From contig JAZSIU010000002.1 of the NCBI GenBank assembly GCA_045533955.1, positions 1 through 18,522 on the forward strand: a stretch of DNA of 18,522 nucleotides, given 5' to 3'. Within the stretch, counting starts at the first letter, position 1. Each line of letters starts with the position of its first letter. The position numbers were made by a program, and so were the translations under genes. The DNA is from HGM04593 sp045533955. Its GTDB lineage: Bacteria > Bacteroidota > Bacteroidia > Bacteroidales > Bacteroidaceae. This document shows positions 16,700 through 18,522 of the stretch, in pieces. The notes beneath the pieces are model-generated. The model was not told where the DNA came from, ran no database searches, and saw nothing but the letters and a program-made list of their open reading frames with translations.

Positions 16700-17953
16700 A
16701 TGAAATCTCTACGTTCGCTCTTCAGAATAGGGCTCGGCCCGTCGAGCAGCCACACAATGGGTCCCAACCGCGCAGCAAAAGAATTTGCCATACGCTGTCC
16801 CAATGTCGACTCCTACCGCGTAACACTCTACGGCAGCCTTGCAGCTACGGGCGAGGGCCATATGACCGATAAAGCCATCATCGAGGTACTCGAGCCCATT
16901 GCCCCGCTCGAACTTCTTTGGAAGCCCACCGTCTTTCTGCCCTTCCACCCCAACGGAATGAAATTCGAGGGTATAAAAGACGGAAAGTCCATCGACGAGT
17001 GGATAATTTACAGCATAGGCGGCGGCGAACTTGCCAACGAGCACACTCGAAAGAGCGAGGCCGACATTTACCCCCTTACCACCCTGCACGAGATTATGGA
17101 GTGGTGCGACGAGACAGGATGCAGCTACTGGGAATATGTCGAGAAATACGAAGGCCCCGAAATTTGGGATTTTCTCACCGAGGTGTGGGAAACGATGAAA
17201 GAGACCATCCGACGCGGCCTCGAGCACGAGGGCGTGCTCCCCGGCGGCCTCGGCATACAGCGCAAGGCCTGCACCTACCTACTGAAAGCAGCCTCGTACA
17301 CATCATCGGTGCGCAGCAAAGCCAAAGTATATGCCTACGCCCTTGCAACAAGCGAAGAGAACGCCAGCGGCTCGAAAGTGGTAACAGCCCCCACCTGCGG
17401 CTCGTGCGGAGTACTGCCTGCCGTGCTTTATCATCTATCGCAAGAGCACATCAGTAGCGAGCCGCGTATTCTGCGCGCAATAGCCACCGCCGGACTATTC
17501 GGCAATATAGCCAAAGAGAACGCCTCAATCTCGGGTGCCGACGTTGGTTGTCAAGGCGAGGTAGGAGTAGCCTGCGCAATGGCAGCCGCAGCAGCCTGTC
17601 AGCTCTTCGGCGGCACAATCACACAGATTGAGTATGCAGCCGAGATGGGCCTCGAGCACCATTTGGGACTAACCTGCGACCCAATGTGCGGTCTTGTTCA
17701 AGTACCCTGCATAGAGCGCAACGCCATTGCCGCATCGCGCGCATTAGACGCCTGCACCTACGCCACCCTATCCGACGGCAAGCACAAGATTGACTACGAC
17801 CGCATTGTAGAGGTGATGAAGGAGACCGGACACGACCTGCCGAGCCTATACAAGGAGACATCGACAGGAGGAATAGCCAAAATCGACATAAGCAAGCGTC
17901 GTGGTTTCCGCAAGATTCTCGACACACTGCATATAACAAAGAAGAAAGAATAA
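16700..17953 (+). CDS. sdaA: L-serine ammonia-lyase, single-chain iron-sulfur type
   Basis: The 417-residue cytosolic enzyme deaminates L-serine to pyruvate and ammonia using a [4Fe-4S] cluster instead of pyridoxal phosphate. The N-terminal SDH-beta domain opens with FRIGLGPSSSHTMGP (8-22), the family hallmark, and the C-terminal SDH-alpha domain (about 165-405) contains APTCGSCGVLPA (230-241). Three cysteines, C284 (GCQGE), C326 (CDPMCG) and C337 (PCIERN), have spacings of 42 and 11, identical to those of the three cluster ligands in the crystallised Legionella enzyme, so the cluster site is intact. The single-chain arrangement contrasts with the separate alpha and beta subunits of many Firmicutes. 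It is monocistronic, divergent from the RmlD-like gene. A structured inverted-repeat element starts directly after the stop codon. Confidence 0.95.
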   Translation: MKSLRSLFRIGLGPSSSHTMGPNRAAKEFAIRCPNVDSYRVTLYGSLAATGEGHMTDKAIIEVLEPIAPLELLWKPTVFLPFHPNGMKFEGIKDGKSIDEWIIYSIGGGELANEHTRKSEADIYPLTTLHEIMEWCDETGCSYWEYVEKYEGPEIWDFLTEVWETMKETIRRGLEHEGVLPGGLGIQRKACTYLLKAASYTSSVRSKAKVYAYALATSEENASGSKVVTAPTCGSCGVLPAVLYHLSQEHISSEPRILRAIATAGLFGNIAKENASISGADVGCQGEVGVACAMAAAAACQLFGGTITQIEYAAEMGLEHHLGLTCDPMCGLVQVPCIERNAIAASRALDACTYATLSDGKHKIDYDRIVEVMKETGHDLPSLYKETSTGGIAKIDISKRRGFRKILDTLHITKKKE

Positions 17954-18076
17954 GATAAATGAATAAAAGGCAATCTGCAGTGTTATACGAAGCCTGATAA
18001 ATCCTCATTTACGCTCAGTAAGCTCCGGTTTATTAGGCTTCGCAAGCCTTGCATTTTATCATTTTATTCATTTATC
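17954..18076. repeat. 123-bp element with 15-bp terminal inverted repeats and nested hairpins
   Basis: GATAAATGAATAAAA (17954-17968) is the exact reverse complement of TTTTATTCATTTATC (18062-18076). Inside, CGAAGCCTGATAAATCC (17988-18004) pairs with 18027-18042 in a 16-bp stem with one G-U pair and one bulge. The loop of this stem carries a small TTAC/GTAA hairpin. A competing hairpin, AGGCTT-CGC-AAGCCT (18035-18049), uses the same bases as the right arm of the main stem. The element begins on the base after the sdaA stop codon and ends 40 bases before the peptidase start. There is no U-tract, so it is not a plain intrinsic terminator; a mobile intergenic repeat, a small RNA or a leader switch for the peptidase gene are possible. 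Confidence 0.65.
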
Positions 18077-18116
18077 CTGCTACAAGACAACAAAAATAAA
18101 AACAACATTATACACA

Positions 18117-18522
18117 ATGAAAAGACTACTTTTACTTCTTGCTCTTCCGCTGATGTTCGTGGCGGTTAAGGGCAATGCACAGAATGACAACAAAGTCAAG
18201 CCAAACTATGCGCTTGCAGAACGTTTCTCGCCCAAAAAGATATCAAGGATGGTGAAGCAGACAAGAGTGCAGCCTGTATGGTTCGAGGACGGCAAGCAGT
18301 TCATATACTCATGGAGCGACACTAAAGATCGCAAGTTCTACGTTGTAGATGCCGTTAAAGGCACAAAGCGCGAACTTTGGGACATGGAATGGCTGGCAAA
18401 GGAGGTGACCATGCGCACCGGTGACCCTTACGATGCACAGCACCTGCCAATAGGAATCAACAGAATAATACGAGAAGGCCGATACGTACGCTTCGACTTT
18501 CAATCAAAGAAGGAGGTCGACC
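18117..18522 (+). CDS. S9-family (DPP-IV-like) prolyl peptidase, N-terminal part
   Basis: The reading frame starts MKRLLLLLALPLMF, a signal peptide with probable cleavage after NA at residue 21 (GNA-QND), and stays open to the window edge (135 codons). The following LAERFSPKKISRM, VQPVWFEDGKQFIYSW and DPYDAQHLP segments are typical of the start of the beta-propeller (DPPIV_N) region in Bacteroidota S9 peptidases. The catalytic alpha/beta-hydrolase domain with its Ser-Asp-His triad would lie beyond the window, so activity cannot be checked. Relatives are periplasmic or surface enzymes that cut peptides after proline or similar residues. The gene is separated from sdaA by the 123-bp inverted-repeat element, which would be in its leader if transcription starts upstream. 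Confidence 0.8.
   Translation, partial: MKRLLLLLALPLMFVAVKGNAQNDNKVKPNYALAERFSPKKISRMVKQTRVQPVWFEDGKQFIYSWSDTKDRKFYVVDAVKGTKRELWDMEWLAKEVTMRTGDPYDAQHLPIGINRIIREGRYVRFDFQSKKEVD

Overview
The window looks like ordinary chromosomal DNA of a Bacteroidota member, most likely order Bacteroidales. The reasons are: a lipid-anchored Omp85 protein (TamL type) directly behind tamB, BspA-type leucine-rich repeats, an Fe-S L-serine ammonia-lyase of the single-chain type, a secreted GH95 enzyme with a T9SS-like tail, absence of clear Shine-Dalgarno sites, and TAnnTTTG-like -7 boxes upstream of several genes. Genus cannot be fixed by eye. No rRNA, tRNA, CRISPR array, transposase or phage gene was recognised.

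Layout. Bases 1-508 hold no convincing gene, but contain a GC-rich inverted repeat and a terminator for the next gene. A secreted leucine-rich repeat protein (509-1957, minus) is divergent from a membrane acyltransferase of the HGSNAT/DUF5009 family (2189-3304, plus). That gene converges on a large secreted GH95 glycosidase (3619-7320, minus); the two are separated by a strong bidirectional terminator and a second hairpin. prmA (7576-8424, minus), with its own terminator, is divergent from a two-gene envelope operon, tamB-tamL (8587-15515, plus). A 121-bp inverted-repeat element separates tamL from a convergent RmlD-like NAD(P)-dependent sugar-nucleotide reductase/epimerase (15674-16540, minus). 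This is divergent from sdaA (16700-17953, plus). A 123-bp element with 15-bp perfect terminal inverted repeats begins one base after the sdaA stop codon. The window ends inside a secreted S9-family (DPP-IV-like) peptidase starting at 18117.

How the genes fit together. Only tamB and tamL form an evident operon: an inner-membrane-anchored periplasm-spanning protein and its outer-membrane partner. The LRR protein, the GH95 enzyme and the S9 peptidase carry signal peptides and would act in the periplasm or at the cell surface on host or dietary glycans and peptides. The GH95 gene has no SusC/SusD partner in the window. The remaining genes are single transcription units with housekeeping or metabolic roles.

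I found no clear new multi-gene system. The most unusual material is in the intergenic regions: three structured inverted-repeat elements, one of which can form mutually exclusive hairpins. The N-terminal half-kilobase-scale extension of the GH95 protein (about 380 residues) and its divergent catalytic loop also deserve a look. Functions are from family recognition by eye; no database search was run.
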